Shown here in pieces: positions 60,782 through 64,000 of a stretch of DNA of 64,000 bases. The translations under genes were made by a program, and so were the position numbers. Each line of letters opens with the position of its first letter. The first letter of the stretch is position 1. Source of the DNA: Hyaloscypha bicolor E. Taxonomy: Eukaryota > Ascomycota > Leotiomycetes > Helotiales > Hyaloscyphaceae. The notes under the pieces are model-generated. The model saw only the letters and a list, made by a program, of their open reading frames with translations, was not told the origin of the DNA and did no database searches. Location of the stretch: assembly GCF_002865645.1 (NCBI RefSeq), contig NW_020194560.1, positions 1,116,001-1,180,000 on the forward strand, read 5' to 3'.

Positions 60782-63700
60782 TAAAAAAAACTTTAAATAT
60801 AATGAAATATTTAAAGTATAATAACTATAAGATAAAGAAGTATTTTAATTTATTAAGTAGCCCGGATATATTAATACTTCTTATAAATATACCTATATTA
60901 CCTTAGTAATTATAAAGTCAGATAACTAAGAGTAGTAATAACTGCTTTTTGGCTAATCTTTACTAGTTTAATTTATTCCCGGCTAATTATAGGCCTGGAT
61001 TCCCATTTTAGTCTTAGGTAAAATAGTAGTCTAGTAATATATATTTACTATTTATGAATAATTAGGAAATATAATCTGGGATTATAGTATTTTTAGAGTC
61101 TATTATAGGTAAACTAATTAATTAGACCGAGTTTGAGTCAAATCTTTATTATTAGGATAATATAATTATTACTTCTAGTATAATTATACTCAGGTACTAG
61201 ACTCTAGTTATTAAGATAAAATACTTCGTAAATTATTATTTTAATATAGAAAACCTAGTATTCTATACCAAAATATACTATAGTAAAGACATTAAGTATA
61301 AGAAATTTCATTTATTAAATAAAATAAACAAATCACGATCTTATAAATAGCCTAACTAATATCTATTTAAAATATATTTAGAGTCTTTATACTAGGATCT
61401 TACCGGGAAATACTATTTTCTTTTAATTATAGAGAAGATATAGGATATATAAGAGTATATTAGCTATATTTATATATACTTATAGACTATAATATTCTCG
61501 AATAAGTATATTAAATTAGTAAGATAATTATTACTATTAATTAGTTAGGAGATTTATTTAGGCTAATAAATGCCTTTAAGAAAAAGAAAGTATAATACTT
61601 TTAGCTTTTTATTATTTTATACTATATTTAGTAATATTTTAAAAATCTTATAGCTTGCCTTATTATTTCGGACTACTTTAATATTACTAATATTACTTTC
61701 TTTTTATATATTTAAAAGTATTTTGCTTTATTTTTTATAACTTACTAACTACTAAACTAACTTATATTTCTAATATTCTAATTAATTTTAAAGGCTTTAT
61801 ATAAGCTATAGGCTAGTACTTATATTATACCAGGTATAATACTAGGAGTATAAAAGTTATTACTAAACTAAATATAATATACTAGGCTAGCTACTATTAG
61901 CCTTTATACCTAAGGCTTTATAAATAAAATTATATTCTAAATATTACAAGTATATACGGGGCTATTTTGCCCTAACTAAAAGTATTACTTGCTTTAATCC
62001 GAGATACTAATCCGTATAGTAATCTTATATAAATATATATACTATAATAGCTATAAGGCTACTAATAATTTCCTATATAATAATAAGGTCTTAAAGCTCA
62101 AATAAAACTCCTTTATAAGTATTAGGAATAATATAAGCTCTATAGTAAAGCTATAATAAAGAAAGTCTATAGTATTATATTATAAAAGAAAACTTTTAAT
62201 AAATCAGGTATAAGAATAATAATATAAACGTGATTTTCTAGTAAAAAGAATTTAGGGTATCCGGAAATAACTATAGATTATAACCTATAAGAAAATATAA
62301 GAAATATTAAGATATATATAGATTTTAAGATACTTAAAATTAAAGTACTTATTATTTTTTTCTAGTATATAGGGTTTTCTACTATATAAGAATAGATATT
62401 AGGATATTAGTTAACTAGAAACTCTAGAAAAGTTATAGGAATAATATAGGGAAATAAATATTTATATAATAATTCCTAAGAACGGATTATAGATAATTTC
62501 CTAAGTCCTTATAAGTCTCCTATTATTTTAATAAATTACTAGTTATTCTTACGAGTATAATAATACCTAAAGTAATAAAGGAAAAAGTAAAAAGAACTAC
62601 TAGAATAAAAAATAAGACATTTATAGCTATAAATAGGAAAAGTTAAATAAGAAATAAGATTTTAAAAAGTATAAATTAAGAGAGTTACTTTTATTATTAA
62701 TTAATAATATTTATCTTAACTTATTCTAAAGCCTTAATAACTAATAGTAAAATGCTTTCTATAAACTCCTATAATAAGAATAAATTATCCGGTACTTATA
62801 TAGCTCTAGTCTAATAAGTCCCATACTATTTCTATAATATATATAAATCCGAGTAAAATCGCTTTTTAATTAAATTAGTCGGGATATATATTTAAATTAG
62901 TATATAATTATTAATTACTATAATTATTACCCTATAGGCTAAGATAGTTCCGGATTTTTATAATAGGGAAATATTAGAATTAATAAAGGTTTCTATTTAA
63001 GAAAGTATTTATAGAAAGGTAAAGACTATAAAGAAAATATAGAAATTAGGAATACTAAAATATAAGAAATAGAGGATATATAAAGAAGTCGGGATATTTA
63101 ATAAAGAATTAGTAGTAATATTAATAATACTAGTATTAGCAGGGATACTATTATAGATAATACTAGTATAATAGTTTATATATTACTATTAACTAAATAT
63201 ACTATACTTATAGTAATCTAGCTTAAAGGAAATCAGATTATTAAGAATAAGTAAAATTATTATTAGTAGCTTCTTTACTTTAATTAGTTTAAGGCTAGTT
63301 AGGATATAAACTATAATATAGTAATTACTATTAATATAATACTTAGTATAAACTAGTATACTTCTATATAAAACTAAAGATCTAAGAAGTACTATTGCCT
63401 TTTAGTAAAGCTTACTATTATTATAATAAGCTATAGTTAGGTAACTACTAGTAATTATACTTTCTAGCTAAAAAAGGCCAAAGTTCTAAAAAATATAAAG
63501 AGTAGGTAATATAAGAAAGTCTCTAATATTATAGGTAAAAGTAAAAATAATTGGGACTATATCTTAAATACTATATTTAGTAATAAAGTTACTAAATAGA
63601 AATAAAAGATCTATAGAAACAGGATTAGGAAATTTATAACCTTCTAATAGATTAAGAATAGTAAAAGCTACTAAGCCAGAATTTCTAAAACAGTTATAAA

Positions 63701-64000
63701 ATTAGATTAGCTATATCTAGATACGACTTTTCCGGTCTTTAGATTCATATATTTAGTAGTAAAAGGATTTATTAAAGAAACGAATATTAGAAGAATATTA
63801 AACCGACCAAAATAATTAGTAATAACCGAGGAGTTATAGAAATCTTATATACTATAATTAACCGGGAAGTTTATAATAGGATTAATAAAAGTATTAATAT
63901 ATTTACTAAATATATTTAACTTTTTAATAACTATAATAGTATTTCTCAAATCTTGGCTCAATTAAATAGTTAAATAGGTTTCTATTAATCCTCTACTAAT
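60782..64000. other. AT-rich to the window edge, no gene recognised
   Basis: Mutated DNA. The last 450 bp read as plus-strand sense with TAA/TAG breaks, unidentified. Confidence 0.4.

Larger units (their letters stand above)
22550..64000. other. AT-rich block with RIP signature
   Basis: About 41.5 kb, running off the right edge. A and T dominate, TA steps are very frequent, CA and TG are rare, and remaining C sits mainly in CC, CT and CG. Former genes inside (see the recombinase, PAQR and kinase relics) keep frame over hundreds of codons and are broken nearly only by TAA and TAG, as expected when CAA, CAG and TGG mutate by C-to-T on either strand. This is the pattern of repeat-induced point mutation. 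No intact gene, tRNA or rRNA was seen. Such blocks are typically heterochromatic. Confidence 0.9.

Noticed and set aside
22550..64000. Mitochondrial or centromeric origin of the AT-rich DNA
   Set aside because: Relic nuclear genes with RIP-type stops and an abrupt join to nuclear genes argue against mitochondrial DNA. A centromere cannot be excluded but has no positive sign.

Overview
The window comes from a filamentous ascomycete (Pezizomycotina). The evidence is short spliceosomal introns (37 to 83 nt here), a HET-domain protein, a secreted S41 peptidase, small cysteine-rich GPI-type proteins, a DUF3435-type recombinase relic, and a very large AT-rich block with the signature of repeat-induced point mutation (RIP): TpA-rich, CpA/TpG-poor, with former reading frames broken almost only by TAA/TAG. 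Genus cannot be told from the sequence alone.

Left part (1 to about 22.5 kb) is ordinary-GC DNA with accessory character. In order: a 5'-truncated Zn-cluster-like protein (1-1671, +); a small AT-rich island (about 1.68-2.96 kb) butting against the 3' end of a Mn-superoxide dismutase pseudogene; a small cysteine-rich GPI-type protein (3541-4262, -) divergent from a large multi-pass membrane protein with a frameshift (4598-7064, +); a 416-aa three-exon protein with one C-terminal membrane anchor (7567-8895, -) with a 509-bp inverted-repeat element just upstream; a HET protein (9805-11904, +) convergent with a secreted S41 peptidase of 900 aa (12106-14915, -). From 15.9 to 22.2 kb lies a graveyard: F-box-like relics, an unrecognised relic, an inverted partial copy of the 410-aa membrane protein gene at 20237-21552, a long broken copy of the N-terminal region of a telomere-linked-helicase-type protein, and a Tc1/mariner transposase tail.

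Right part (about 22.55-64 kb) is a continuous AT-rich block with no intact gene. It is not featureless. It holds a 1.5-kb direct repeat (23.8-25.3 and 28.6-30.5 kb), an unmutated 235-bp MITE inserted after the mutation (27512-27746), a less-mutated promoter-like block (30484-30967) followed by a RIP-destroyed DUF3435/C2H2/chromodomain protein (30968 to about 34120), a PAQR/haemolysin-III-type membrane protein relic (about 36091-36933), a minisatellite (37.45-38.07 kb), a 14-residue-repeat coding relic (47.3 kb), a protein kinase relic (50.44-51.2 kb), and two 19-bp-unit arrays in opposite orientation about 3 kb apart (57.80 and 60.67 kb).

The most interesting reading is that a DUF3435 tyrosine-recombinase gene, the type that leads Starship giant transposons, stands at the left of about 33 kb of RIP-mutated DNA, points into it, and is followed by recognisable host-type cargo (PAQR, kinase). 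This may be a dead, heavily mutated Starship-like element, or an older mixture of transposons near a chromosome end. The sequence supports the gene relics directly; the element-level interpretation is inference.
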